NCBI RefSeq assembly: GCF_026914265.1
Contig: NC_069130.1
Span: 41,018,929-41,082,928, forward strand
Reading direction: 5' to 3'
Length of the DNA: 64,000 nucleotides
DNA from: Mya arenaria
Taxonomy: Eukaryota > Mollusca > Bivalvia > Myida > Myidae
Shown: positions 51,901 to 62,668 of the stretch, piece by piece
Layout: the number at the start of each line of letters is the position of its first letter
Numbering within the stretch: position 1 is the first letter of the stretch
Position numbers and translations under genes: made by a program
The notes under the pieces: generated by a model
Seen by the model: the letters and a program-made list of their open reading frames with translations, nothing else
Told to the model about the DNA's origin: nothing
The model's database searches: none

Positions 51901-53763
51901 ATTTGTCCGCGTTCTAGCCAAGCTTTTCACGGAGTTTAACGAGATCTCGCGAGCTATTTAAAAATTCCCCATCTTATTATTTGAAAAATAATCGGCTGTT
52001 TAAAAGGCCATATCATATGTTATCTTAAATAACCATCAATATGAAGTAAACACAAAACGTATGCTTTAAATATGTACATTATAATAGGCCTTACCGTGGT
52101 GCGGGGGCATCTAGCGGGGGTTATACCAGCAGCTTGTTCCCACAGGGCGGGGATTTTACCTGAGATTGGCTGGACCGAAAATCAAAGTCCCCGCTATTCT
52201 CCGCAGCAGGGGGGGGGGGGGGGCGTGGTTACAATTGACTGGTGCATTACATGTGTGTTTCACCTCACATCCCATTTCCATCTTTACCGCCCATGGGTCC
52301 CGTTTCCAGAGGCGGGTCCAAGAATTGACCTTTGAGGGTGTGTTACTCAGGAACGCAACCTTTTGACATGTGCCCGACCCTTTTTACTGGCATCTATTTT
52401 GTTTAAAATTTAGCAGGGGGAGGGGGGTATTTATAACAGTTCAAGTGTGAACTTGTGCATTTTGAGCTTATAGTATTACTCTTCTCCGATATTGACATGA
52501 AAACGATTTTTTATTTTTTTTATATGGGGGGGGGGGGGGGGCTAACAAAATCCAATCGATATATGATCTGCAATAGGGAAGCATCTGAAAACACTTCTTT
52601 TAGAACTTTTAGAATTATCTTTGATACTGAAACTGCAGAAAAAATACACTTAAAGTATGAAGACACATTCTGGTTTCAGTGGGCTGCGAACTCATGCCGG
52701 TACAGTTAAGGGCATTTGAAAACTGGCAACAAATCCACACGCACACAAGGACTCCTACACAAATAAAATAAAATATAACTTAACGTTAAAAGCTTTTATT
52801 ACATTCATGGACCATAAAGACACTATTTGAGCATATATCAACATTTGCTGAAGGGTTCCAGCCGTCAGTATCTTAGTTTTCACTTCTTATGCTTGCCACA
52901 CTTTTTATTTCGTCATACAAAAAAATGCAGTTTACAAAAGCAAGAGCGAGCCCCTTTAAAGGCCTAGTTTAAGCCTTCTATGAATGACCTCCCCCCACCC
53001 CCACCCCAAAAAAGCACACACAAAACGTGTATTTGTACACAACCTCTGTTAATTGATCTTAATCTCATTGCCTAGTTGTCTTATCAGATCTCCGATCTGA
53101 GTATCCTGCTGTGCAGTTTTGGAGGTTTTATTTTAGAAGTGGACCCTGAACCACTAAACGAATAAACAAGAAATTGGCCCCTTCTGTGACACTAGTGCAA
53201 TTAGCAGGAGATGCACAGCAGGGGATTATCATGCCAAACATTCCTTAAACTAGGCCTTTAAACCTTCGACTTTTATTGGAACGGGGCTCTGGAGAAGCCA
53301 GGTTTGTCATCACTCTTTGCTTGGTGACGTTCCAAGTAGCGCCTTCTTGTAGCAACAGTTATAGTAGAGACGACGGCATATGGCCGATGGTCGTCCTCGA
53401 GCGATCGCAGTTTTACTGTATTTGGATTTTGAACAGCGTTCACGCATGAAGAGCGTCTGCGACAATGTACTTATTACGCCATCTATATCTATGTTTTGAT
53501 TTGTTTTCAGCTGAGACTAAATTTCTGTAATTTAGTCTCAGGTTTGAGTATTGAATGAGCTATTCTTTCGAAATGTCACTATAGAACGTTTGGAAACAAA
53601 AAAAGAACATAAACACAATTAACAATGTCAGTTTAGTGATAGAGTAACTGCACTGTTGAAGATCTCTCACAGACAAGAAAACCGGCCCCCCTTTATAAAC
53701 GGCCCCCTTCAATATATTGTCTCCTTCAACATCGACTGGTGAAACATTTGGGTATGAACTCAT
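48979..53763 (-). CDS. MYORG-like family 31 glycosidase, type II membrane protein, 2 exons
   Basis: Exon 1 53671-53763 starts ATG (MSSYPNVSPVDVEG), preceded in frame by TGA, and ends TCT|GTGAGA. Exon 2 51063-48979 follows a TCCTTTCAG acceptor. Both junctions are phase 0, giving 725 aa (human MYORG 714). The open frame alone would start at a TTG, which is why exon 1 is needed. Order: cytosolic tail of about 50 residues, TM helix (LLVVMSCLILLAGVVGVVVW), Gly/Pro-rich stalk, then GH31 domain with many N-glycosylation sequons. Motifs: PIWSTWAQY, EIDDDWTPAYGD, LWVHPFF, FKFDAGE (nucleophile Asp codon 49729-49731), RMMDKGSNWG (probable acid/base Asp), PDMIGGNAY, GEPIIRPLWW. Human MYORG is an ER/Golgi alpha-galactosidase; the substrate here is unknown. 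Probable tandem paralogue of 60345-62378. Confidence 0.9.
51741..52249. mobile_element. GC-rich MITE, family 'TGCACCAGTCAATTG'
   Basis: Ends TATGCACTAGTCAGTTGTAA and TTACAATTGACTGGTGCATT. Longer than the other copies because about 200 bp of AT-rich sequence lies between the GC-rich halves. Located in the single intron of the first GH31 gene. Confidence 0.7.
53671..53763 (-). other. First coding exon of the GH31 gene (inferred)
   Basis: 31 codons, ATG to TCT, then donor GTGAGA. Exit phase 0 matches the phase-0 acceptor at 51064-51065. The 2.6-kb intron between holds a GC-rich MITE (51741-52249). 52250-53670 shows no further exon; it has poly-G tracts (52526-52541) but no gene signal I can support. 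Confidence 0.7.
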
Positions 53764-53929
53764 TACAATAAATAACCGTCAACTATATTCATTTTTCGGT
53801 ACGCGATGTTCGATGTTTTAAGAAGTGTTCAGTACGCATATGGGCTGCTTGCAGTAGTCAGAACTAACGTTAACATAAACGGTTTTTTGGTACGCAGTCC
53901 TTAAATTGGACAATGTTTTTGGTACTCTA

Positions 53930-54362
53930 AGAGGGTGGTACGCAGTACGCAGAACTACGAAATGGGCAGTATTTTAGTACGCAAAGTTGTGGTACGCAGT
54001 ACGCAGAACTACGAAATGGGCAGTATTTTAGTACGCAAAGTTGTGTTACGCAGTACGCAGAACTACGAAATGGGCAGTATTTTAGTACGCAAAGTTGTGG
54101 TACGCAGTACGCAGAACTACGAAATGGGCAGTATTTTAGTACGCAAAGTTGTGGTACGCAGTACGCAGAACTACGAAATGGACAGTATTTTAGTACGCAA
54201 AAATGTGGTACGCAGTACGCAGAACTACGAAATGGGCAGTATTTTAGTACGCAAAGTTGTGGTACGCAGTACGCAGAACTACGAAATGGGCAGTATTTTA
54301 GTACGCAAAGTTGTGGTACGCAGTACGCAGAACTACGAAGTGGGCAGTGTTTTGGTACGTAA
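53930..54362. repeat. 54-bp minisatellite (8 units), open on both strands
   Basis: Unit GTGGTACGCAGTACGCAGAA ... GGGCAGTATTTTAGTACGCA plus AAGTT; exactly 54 bp = 18 codons, so a frame without stops stays open on both strands. It starts about 75 bp after the stop codon of the small minus-strand gene. No start context or conservation supports a protein. Confidence 0.9.
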
Positions 54363-54437
54363 GGGGGTGTTGTTATCATCATATGTTTAAGTATTTGGGA
54401 GATATATATATGATTAAGCAAAATACGATATTTTTTC

Positions 54438-57400
54438 TCAAGATTTATTCGAAAATATATTACAAAGAAGTGAATTGTCATCATCACTCGCATCCTCTAT
54501 CTTAATGGTAGGCACGGGAATGAAGGGCAGGAAAACTCGAGGTGGTGGTTGGTGAACGGGTGGGAAGGTAAAGTAGAGTGGTGGAGGGGCTGAATGGACG
54601 GGCGGCGGGAAGGGGATTGGCAGCAGGGGGGCGGGGAAGATGACTGCGGGAGGCGTGTCTGGCTGTGCCGGCTTCCTGAAATTTCAATATGAACAATAAA
54701 CTGTCTGAAAAGAATGACATTAAGAAAAGAGAACGCACATCTACACTTACATGCAAATGTGCATATTTTAGACTGAAACACGCCATTTTAGTATTAAAGC
54801 GGTATTCAAAAGGAACCTAATGAGTTTTTTGTGATGGTACGCATTACACAGATACTAAAAATATTGGCAGTGTGCGTAACGCAGACTCTTAAGATTTAAA
54901 AACTATCCGCTACGCATCGTTTGGGTAAAAAAAATAGTCTTGAGTAATCGGTACGCTGTTGGACGGAAGGGTACATCCGCATGTATAGGAAAGATAAAGG
55001 ACGATAACAGCTATAGATTTGTTGATAATAATTTCTTAAAACAAACTCACGATGATCGTGTTCGAAATGGATATTATCATTTTCAAAGTCCATTTCAGAC
55101 GAACCCCGTTGGCTCGAACTCCCAGGAACAGGGGAAAAAATCTCCAGCCTCATTTTTTTCGAGCCAAGCGGGAATGCTTACATTCAGTATAAAGAAATTT
55201 GTCCTTTACATACAGTTCGAGCCAAAGAGGAATTCGAGCAAAGCGAGTTCGAGCCAACGGGGTTTGGCTGTATTTAAATTACCTGTTTGGAATATCTCGT
55301 TCTCTTTGAAGTTCGGCGATGATGCTTGCTTTCAGCTTTTCTGTCCTGCTCCAAAAATCGTCAATATCTGCAAGGCGCCTTTTTGTCGGAACCTTTAAAT
55401 GTATAAATGAGTTTTGAAGCTTGATAGTTTTAAATTAATTTAATTTATAACGAAAGTGAAACAAGCTATCATATCATTATATAAACCACTCTTGTTGGCA
55501 CGATGTTACACGATAGTGTGGTTTTATGCCTTTGTGGAAGCTGAGAACCCGGCACTCGGAACTGCTCGGCCATTTTCAATCGAAAACAACCTCGGGTGTA
55601 TGCCAATACATCAGAAGTATTTTTTTTCATAAATAGTCCCAATCAATGGCAGTGTTTTGATATCTGAGATTTCTGATATTGTAAACCGTCCAAATAGATC
55701 CGAGGTTGTTGAAATGGATGGAAAATGACCCTGGTCGTCCGACTGAAGAACACGGAGGAAACCTACTTGTCCAGCTTGGTAAACACCAAAACAAACTCTC
55801 ATGAGACAAGGGCTGGTTTCGAACCCAAGACGCCTTGCTAAATAGCGAGAGTGAGGTTTCACCCACCTCAGATAAGTAGATCCAATAATTTAACCATGCT
55901 AGATAGGTTCATTCCGACCCGAGCGTAGGGTGTTTTGCAGAAACGAGGTTTACCGAGTTTCCGCAAAACACCCTGCGCGAGGGTCGGGATGAACCTATCT
56001 TACACGAGCGGCTATGGTGGATGTTTTTTCTCCCACCTCAGTTAAACAAAATTAAGTAAAAATGTATTTTTTGCAGGAACTCTTTTGTGCTTAGTGAAAA
56101 TAATTACATATGGATATGCGATGGCACGTGGATGTCATGGATATTCGCGCAGTGATTCAGAATTTGTTAATAGTCAAATCGGTCTTTTTATATAGTTCTA
56201 AAGAAAATGAAGCATTATTTCTTGAATGGTGCGTGAAAACTGTTTTATGGTGACATTTGAAGCGAGAAATAATTAATAAGCGTTCTAAATTATACCATAA
56301 GACAAGATTTCCTTGACGCTACAGTATTCAACAAGGGGGTAATTACAATGTGGTAACCATTAAAAAGGAGTTCCATACGGGCATTTTATCTTCGCCCGTG
56401 GGTAAGATAAGAATATATTACACTTTTGGCCATGGAAGATACTTATATTCTTCTGTGCCGACCGGATAACTTAATTCAAATATCAAATGAAACGACCTGA
56501 AAATATTCGCTTTTTATTTCTTGATATAGACATTATTCATATAAAAGTCTGAATGAAAAAGGTGTATTTCAAATGGTTTGTCTGAATGCATTTTACATAC
56601 CCAGTAAAGGGGCTCTTTCCCATACTTCGAAGCGCTGAGATTAGTCCCGAATGCTGAAAAAACAAATACAAATGACCTTTTAAATGAGAAAAAAGGATCT
56701 TAGTGGATTGCTGCCTTCTTATCGCCCAAAGAAGTGTTAGTTACTAAATATATTAATATGGTGGTGCACTGAAAAAAACCTATCACATTAAAAAAGAAGA
56801 ATACTTTTGTACACTTCCACAGAGCGGTTTTCTCGACTTATATCTACTTATATTATATATAGAGCGGTCTTCTCGACTTATATCTACTTATATTATATAT
56901 AGAGAGCGGTCTTCTCGACTTATATCTACTTATATTATAAATATAGAGCGGTCTTCTCGATTTATATCTACTTATATTATATATATAGAGCGGTCTTCTT
57001 GACTTATATCTACTTATATTATATAGAGAGCGGTCTTCTCGACTTATATCTACTTATATTATATATAGAGAGCGGTCTTCTCGACTTATATCTACTTATA
57101 TTATATATAGATAGCGGTCTTCTCGACTTATATCTACTTATATTATATAGAGAGCGGTCTTCTCGACTTATATCTACTTATATTATATATAGATAGCGGT
57201 CTTCTCGACTTATATCTACTTATATTATATAGAGAGCGGTCTTCTCGACTTATATCTACTTATATTATATATAGATAGCGGTCTTCTCGACTTATATCTA
57301 CTTATATTATATAGAGAGAGCGGTCTTCTCGACTTATATCTACTTTTATTATATCCTGGAGTATGATAATAGTTTGTCATGGTACCAGATTCTATGTATG

Positions 57401-58157
57401 ACGAAACCTTTTTGTTATACTACTATAAAACATGAATATCATTATTATGCAGGCATCTACAATATATATATAAATTTCTATTATCAAACATACGAATAGT
57501 ATAGTGAAAAAAACGTGATTATTAATATATATTTATAATAAAACAGGTAGTTACTGGATAGATTCAGTGTGTCAACGGCAACATAACCTAGTTGTTATTC
57601 AAGCGTTCCATAGAAATGGTATGATTCCCCATTATCAATCTATCTTAGTCGTACTGTAGTGCACACACTGACCGGGTGCGTTGTTATGCCACAACCCTAT
57701 GACCACGCCCCTTCCAAAAAAACAATAAATAAAAATAAATACATATTCCAAGACGTATGTGATGGGGAAACTGTAAATAGTAATAACTAACAATAATTAT
57801 TTTTATACTATTATTCTATAACCTACAAAGATTATATGATAATATAACTCATTTTTAATACGCCTTGGAATTTTTATTTATTTTTTCTGTATTATTTAAT
57901 TTTATTTATTTTCATTTTTTTTTTTTGGGGGGGAGTAGGGAGTGAAGGGGCGTGGTCATAGGTGTGTTGAATATCAATACACCCTGCTCCTGTGGTAGTT
58001 CATACATATGGATGTAATATTTAATGTTTAATAACATAAACCAACACTTACATGGACGTGGCGGCTTGGTATGGAATGCAGTACGTTTGTATCCTTCTTT
58101 GAGAGAATACGTCTGTCTTTTAAAGACATATTTCTTTATTTTATCAACAATATCCAT
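54438..58157 (-). CDS. Uncharacterised 168-residue protein, 4 exons, Pro-rich C-terminus
   Basis: Exons on the minus strand: 58157-58052 (ATG), 56653-56601, 55392-55283, 54675-54438 (TGA). Donors GTAAGT, GTATGT, GTAATT; acceptors TTTTTTCAG, TTTAAAG, ATTTCAG. Phases 1, 0 and 2 chain exactly: 507 nt. The product begins MDIVDKIKKYVFKRQTYSLK, basic and soluble; then GTNLSASKYGKEPLYWVPTK, a charged helix-like WSRTEKLKASIIAELQRER, a proline-rich stretch (FPAPLLPIPFPPPVHSAPPP) and an acidic tail (IKIEDASDDDN). No signal peptide or membrane segment. I do not recognise the family. The AATAAA in the last codons (54444-54449) could be its poly(A) signal, giving a very short 3' UTR. Confidence 0.75.
55097..55270. 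mobile_element. MITE, family 'CCGTTGGCTCGAACT'
   Basis: GACGAACCCCGTTGGCTCGA at the left and CGAGCCAACGGGGTTTGGCT at the right, a clean TIR. It ends 13 bp before the 3' boundary (donor side) of the small gene's exon 55283-55392. Confidence 0.75.
55553..55735. mobile_element. Foldback element, family 'CGGAACTCCTCxGCCATTTT'
   Basis: CACTCGGAACTGCTCGGCCA and TTCAATCGAAAACAACCTCG on the left; ATCCGAGGTTGTTGAAATGG and GGAAAATGACC on the right. Shorter than the copy at 9339. Confidence 0.55.
55745..55862 (-). repeat. tRNA-derived SINE fragment (- strand)
   Basis: Contains on the minus strand a B-box-like GGGTTCGAAACCAGCC and the GGTTTCCTCCGTG body seen in 3755-3945. It lies beside the foldback element 55553-55735. 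Confidence 0.6.
55900..56002. mobile_element. Small foldback element, near-perfect palindrome
   Basis: AGATAGGTTCATTCCGACCC ... GGGTGTTTTGCAGAAAC and GTTTCCGCAAAACACCC ... GGGTCGGGATGAACCTATCT are reverse complements with a very short loop. About 103 bp, no coding potential. Lies in an intron of the small unknown gene. Confidence 0.75.
56815..57355. repeat. About 40-bp minisatellite (13 units)
   Basis: Unit AGAGCGGTCTTCTCGACTTA plus TATCTACTTATATTATATAT with small length changes at the TATA/AGAG end. In intron 1 of the small gene. The + strand ORF across it is an artefact. 57356-58050 shows nothing further. Confidence 0.9.
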
Positions 58158-58377
58158 TCTTGCGTGTGTCGTTAAGCTAGATTAGCTTTGATTTAACAAC
58201 GTTGTTATGTGACGTCATAAACGTCACGTCATGTGAATAGGAGAACGTCAACAAAGGGAGGTAATTGTGATTCGATATTGGAATCAATGTAGACAAGTTT
58301 ATTGATTCCAATTTAATAGCAGCCAGGCGCGTAGCTGCCTATACGCGAGTACAAGGCTGAATCAACATGATTCTGAC

Positions 58378-58380
<3 letters not shown>

Positions 58381-58420
<40 letters not shown>

Positions 58421-58421
58421 G
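58381..58421. repeat. (AAT)n microsatellite
   Basis: About 13 uninterrupted AAT units, roughly 220 bp upstream of the small gene's start. Confidence 0.9.
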
Positions 58422-58739
58422 CCAAAGTTGCAGTATGCGTACTTGACTCCATTATCCTAATAATGTCCATTTTCCAGTATTAAATAAGGCACCTCAGAAT
58501 GCCCCCTAGCACAATTATGAATCCACATGAAATGAGGGCTAGATACGTCACTTGAAGCGTCACAGGTTTATTACAAGATTAGACTGAACGACTTCACGTA
58601 ATGTTATATACCCTATTACATGTACAAGTTGTAATATACAACTTATCAAAGTAATTCCGAAGAATGAATTTGCATATATTTTGGATCATTCAGAACGAGG
58701 CGGCCATTTTGCACCGAAAACAACATCGGATATACGGGT

Positions 58740-59056
58740 TATGCACCAGTCAATTGTAACCACGGCCCCTCCCCCCCCCCAGTCAATTGTTGTAACCACG
58801 GCCCCTTCCCCCCTTTTCAGGTGGCCCGACAGTGCCGGGTAAATGCGGTGGTTTTGTCTTCGCTTTAAATATAGTGCGGAATGGGCCTAACCTAGGGCTC
58901 CTGGGGTGCGGGGGCATTTGGCGGGGATTTAACCATCAGTTCGTCTTCGCAGGGCAGGGTTTTTAGCCGGGGTTGGCTGGACCGAAAGTCAACGTCCCCA
59001 CTATTCCCCGGATCTGGGGGGGGGGGGGGGCGTGGTTACAATTGACTAGTGCATTA
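58740..59056. mobile_element. GC-rich MITE, family 'TGCACCAGTCAATTG'
   Basis: Starts TATGCACCAGTCAATTGTAA and ends TTACAATTGACTAGTGCATT. The left terminal segment (AGTCAATTG...ACCACGGCCCC) is partly duplicated. Lies between the unknown small gene and the second GH31 gene. Confidence 0.7.
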
Positions 59057-59236
59057 CAATGACAGAAATCTTTACATTTAACTACACTGCAAGTAAATTG
59101 CGTAGTAATTTCAATTGAGCATTTCAATCTTAATTATGCAATAAAACACTTCACTGACATTGAATTTAAACATAGATATACAAAACACTTTAAAACACTA
59201 CAATAAACAAATAAATAAATACTGTTATTATTTTTT

Positions 59237-59312
59237 TACGAACTACTTCTTCTGATGTACCGGCATACACCCGAGGTTGTTTTCGTTGCCGAGGAGTTCC
59301 AAATGAGTTTAG
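59237..59312. repeat. Fragment of the 'CGGAACTCCTCxGCCATTTT' element
   Basis: GATGTACCGGCATACACCCG and AGGTTGTTTTCG ... GCCGAGGAGTTCC is the reverse complement of one arm of 55553-55735. A shorter piece of the other arm lies at 58690-58737. Confidence 0.5.
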
Positions 59313-59735
59313 ATCACCCTCAGGACCCCGGCGTTATCATTTCACATATGATATGAATACGCTGGGGTGCCGAAGATGAGATTTGATATACTAGCTGGTT
59401 CACCAATCCTATTTCACATGTAGCGACCCATTTCGGATCATAAGATAATAAATGTTCATCATGTCTAAAAACTATTCTTCTCATTGATATTGTTAATAAT
59501 AACCTTGGTCGTTTATGGAGAGTAACATTTCGTATACATAATTAAACTAAAAACAATGCATCCAACATGTCTCAATACTATATGTCTATATGGTATTAAT
59601 ACAAATATCTATGTTTTCATTACACAATGTCTAGTGGGCTATTGTATAATTTGTGATCGATAATACTTTAATGTTTATATATATATATATGTATGTAACG
59701 CCGAAACGATAAATATATACAAGTTTTCAAAAACA

Positions 59736-60040
59736 TAATGCACCAGTCAATTGTTACCACGACCCCCCCCCCCCCCCGGGGGGGGGGGTATACCGGGGAT
59801 AGCCGGTGAAATGGGCCGTGTTTTTACCTTCCAGGTGGCCCCGCAGAGCCGGGTGTATGCGAAGGTTTTGTCTTCCCGCCAAATTTAGGGGGGAATGGGC
59901 CTAACCTGGATGCCCTTTGGTGCGGGGGCATTTGGCGGGGGTTTCACGAGCTCTTTGCCCGAGCTTGGCTTGACAGAGAGTCAAAGTCCCCGCTACTCCC
60001 CGGACCTCGGGCGCCGTGGTTACAATTGACTGGTGCATAA
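59736..60040. mobile_element. GC-rich MITE, family 'TGCACCAGTCAATTG', with C15/G11 palindrome
   Basis: Terminal repeats TAATGCACCAGTCAATTGTT and TTACAATTGACTGGTGCATA. Position 59763-59788 is a run of 15 C followed by 11 G, able to fold into a hairpin. Same family as 48327, 51741 and 58740. Confidence 0.7.
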
Positions 60041-60344
60041 CTTGTATGTGTGATTCTCTTTATATAATATTGCACATAAATATAACAACTCGTGTGAATT
60101 TGTACAAATAAAGGTCAATGCAAACAACATTTATGGGCAAAGATTGGCGTATTTCATACACGGCTACATATACATGGCAACACGTATATGTGCGTTTGAC
60201 TCTGGTCAAGAATATCACAACGTTTGCGATAATGTTATCATCTAAATACTATATCACCATAATTTGACAAGTTAATTTAGCACTAATAAATGTGACGGTA
60301 GTGTCACGCATTTACGTCATTTCCGGGGGAAATGAATCCGTATG

Positions 60345-62378
60345 TTAGAATAAAGTAGCATTGGTCGTTGAATTATGAATCGTTTTTCGGAAATACGCAA
60401 GTTGGTCAATTTCCACGATGTAATTGTACCAAACTGAAGGTCCAGTATAGATAGTTCCATTCCCAGTGCCAACTTCCGTCCACTCCCCACTGGGAAAGAA
60501 AATATCCCTTTTCCGGGCACCTTGGGTCATTATGGGAGCAACAAGCCATTTGTCGCCGACCAAAAACTCGTCTTCACAGGTCAAGGCCGTTTCGTTATCT
60601 GGGTCAATCCACCAAAGAGGTCGAATTATGGGTGCACCGGTTTGAACCGATTCTTCGGCGAACGCTATGATGTCGTCTGCAACTTCAGAGTGGAGTTCTA
60701 TGAATCTCCTGACAATATCAACCACGCTGTGTCCTTCGTATGTATCGTTTTGCAAATCCCACGGTCCAATTGACATCTGAACAACGGGTAGAAAAGTATT
60801 CAACTGAGTCCATCGAATAAAGAGTTCCGTATCGGGAAAAGACCCTTCGTATGCATTCCCGCCAACCATGTCCGCCATTACATACGGGTAACCGAGAATT
60901 CCAATCGTCAGAGCGCTTGGAATAATAGACTGGAAAGCGTTTTTGTGACTCCAGTTTGATCTTTTGTCTATTTGCCGGAAGAAAATAGGATACTGCTGTG
61001 ACCGGTACCCACTGCGTACCTCTTGACGGTTTTGATGGTCAGATTGCGCCGCCATTTTGACGTACAATCCAGGATATATATCACAGGGATTATTTGTTAA
61101 ATTGTAAGCGCTGTACAAATGCGGAGCGAAGGATAACGACCCAGCATCGAATTTGAAGGAATCAACTTTGTAATGTCCCTTCAAATATTCCATTTTATCG
61201 AGATACCACTTTGTTGCATTTGTGTTCGTGACGTCAAGTATGCCAGAATCGTTTCCGTTCCACCATGACGTCACTTCCGGGAAGTCTGAATCAAATCGCC
61301 TCAAAAGGTAATGTTTTTGTTCTGCTTCTTTGTAAGATTCACCTCTTGGATCAAAGAAAGGATGAACCCAGACGGAAACGTTGAATTCGATATCGTGAAT
61401 CTTTTGTATCATATCACTAGCATTGTGAAATTTTGTATCGAAGTCGTAATCGCCGTAAAATGGCGTCCATACATCATCAATTTCAACTTGAGAGCAAGTA
61501 AAATTGTGTTCCTTTATAGCGTGTGCGTAACTTAGGACATTTGATTGGTTGACACCATAGTGGTATTGGGCCCATGTTGACCATATAGGGTACTTGATCA
61601 CCGACTGGTTTGGTATGCCAGTTGGCTTTGGGATGAACATGTTCGACATTCCTACATGCGTGTCTTTGACATTTTCCCCACTGCACACCGTGTATTTTAG
61701 CCTTGGGAATATATTGTCCTCATTGAAGTATGGATATGGTTCATACTTTGCCGAGAAACACATCAAACCATTTTGGGGCGAGTTCAGGCTAAAATATAAT
61801 GGGACGTCATTATCTACGTACACGCCAACCCCTTTTGAGGAGACAAAATATCGCTCCAGAATGTTACCAATGACGCCAGGATGAAATGGGTCGTTCCCTG
61901 TATAGGATGTTTCTTTCATAGAGTTCTTCTCAAATGGCCAATGCTGATCATGGTCTTCATATCCGCCGTACCAATGGGCACCACTTGTGTTGAAACAGTC
62001 GGTTAATACTTGACCGACGCATTTCAGAGCCGTCCACTCGACGTCATAACAGGAGAGCGGTGCATTTTGTTCGTTAGTGATGTCATTCTTCCGGGATACT
62101 TTCAATCGACGATCATCGGCCCATTCCAGACAGATTACAGCAATGGTAGAAGAACAATTAGTTGGAGATAGCAACGGTGTGCTTTTATTAGCGTTCTTGT
62201 GGGACCATTGACCTTTGTCTGCAATGTTAAAACTAACGCCAGAGCCCCAAGTGACTGAAAGGTTCCCTAGGTTGGCGGTTTTCGAAGACGTAGGCTTTGA
62301 CGTCGGGTTTGACGTCATATTAGTAGTTGATGGCGTCACAGTGGTTCCCCCTCCTCCGCCGCCACCTTTTCCATTGCC
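60345..62378 (-). CDS. MYORG-like family 31 glycosidase, 5' partial
   Basis: Large 3' exon 62378-60345 (TAA), 677 aa. It opens at a phase-0 acceptor (CTTATCTCAG) with a Gly-rich stalk (GNGKGGGGGGG) and Thr/Ser linker. The GTG at 62339 is not a credible start. The cytosolic tail and TM helix must be in upstream exon(s), which I do not find in 62379-64000. GH31 motifs: PIWSTWAQYHYGV, EIDDVWTPFYGD, VWVHPFFDP, FKFDAGS (Asp codon 61146-61148), RQIDKRSNWSH, ADMVGGNAYEG, GAPIIRPLWW. Same order and spacing as the gene at 48979-53763, so probably a tandem paralogue; differences around the active site (KFDAGS instead of KFDAGE) may change specificity. Many N-glycosylation sites, as expected for a lumenal domain. 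Confidence 0.9.
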   Translation of the reverse strand, partial: GNGKGGGGGGGTTVTPSTTNMTSNPTSKPTSSKTANLGNLSVTWGSGVSFNIADKGQWSHKNANKSTPLLSPTNCSSTIAVICLEWADDRRLKVSRKNDITNEQNAPLSCYDVEWTALKCVGQVLTDCFNTSGAHWYGGYEDHDQHWPFEKNSMKETSYTGNDPFHPGVIGNILERYFVSSKGVGVYVDNDVPLYFSLNSPQNGLMCFSAKYEPYPYFNEDNIFPRLKYTVCSGENVKDTHVGMSNMFIPKPTGIPNQSVIKYPIWSTWAQYHYGVNQSNVLSYAHAIKEHNFTCSQVEIDDVWTPFYGDYDFDTKFHNASDMIQKIHDIEFNVSVWVHPFFDPRGESYKEAEQKHYLLRRFDSDFPEVTSWWNGNDSGILDVTNTNATKWYLDKMEYLKGHYKVDSFKFDAGSLSFAPHLYSAYNLTNNPCDIYPGLYVKMAAQSDHQNRQEVRSGYRSQQYPIFFRQIDKRSNWSHKNAFQSIIPSALTIGILGYPYVMADMVGGNAYEGSFPDTELFIRWTQLNTFLPVVQMSIGPWDLQNDTYEGHSVVDIVRRFIELHSEVADDIIAFAEESVQTGAPIIRPLWWIDPDNETALTCEDEFLVGDKWLVAPIMTQGARKRDIFFPSGEWTEVGTGNGTIYTGPSVWYNYIVEIDQLAYFRKTIHNSTTNATLF

Positions 62379-62513
62379 CTGAGATAAGCATTACATTTGT
62401 GTTAGTTTTTAAAACACAGTTTGTTGTCCATGTTACACAAACAGCCCAATTTGTAATGGAACTAGCACACGTTTAAAAGGACCAGGCATCGAACAATATA
62501 ATTGTGGAATATA

Positions 62514-62668
62514 CAGTCGAAACTCGCTATGTCGAATTCTGTTGTTCCGGTTATGTTGAACTATTTTCGAATAATTCGACATGTTTCGTTTTTCTGATGT
62601 ATCGAATTCTCGTTATATCTAAGTTCTTCCCGATGTCCCAACGACTTCGACACAGCGAGTTTTGACCG
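62514..62668. mobile_element. Foldback MITE, family 'CAGTCGAAACTCGCTATGTC'
   Basis: CAGTCGAAACTCGCTATGTC at the left and GACACAGCGAGTTTTGACCG at the right. It lies about 140 bp upstream of the second GH31 gene's large exon, in the presumed intron. Confidence 0.65.

Noticed and set aside
62337..62339. GTG as the start of the second GH31 gene
   Set aside because: Non-ATG, preceded in frame by 13 Gly-rich codons and a good splice acceptor; a membrane anchor is also missing, so the true start is upstream.
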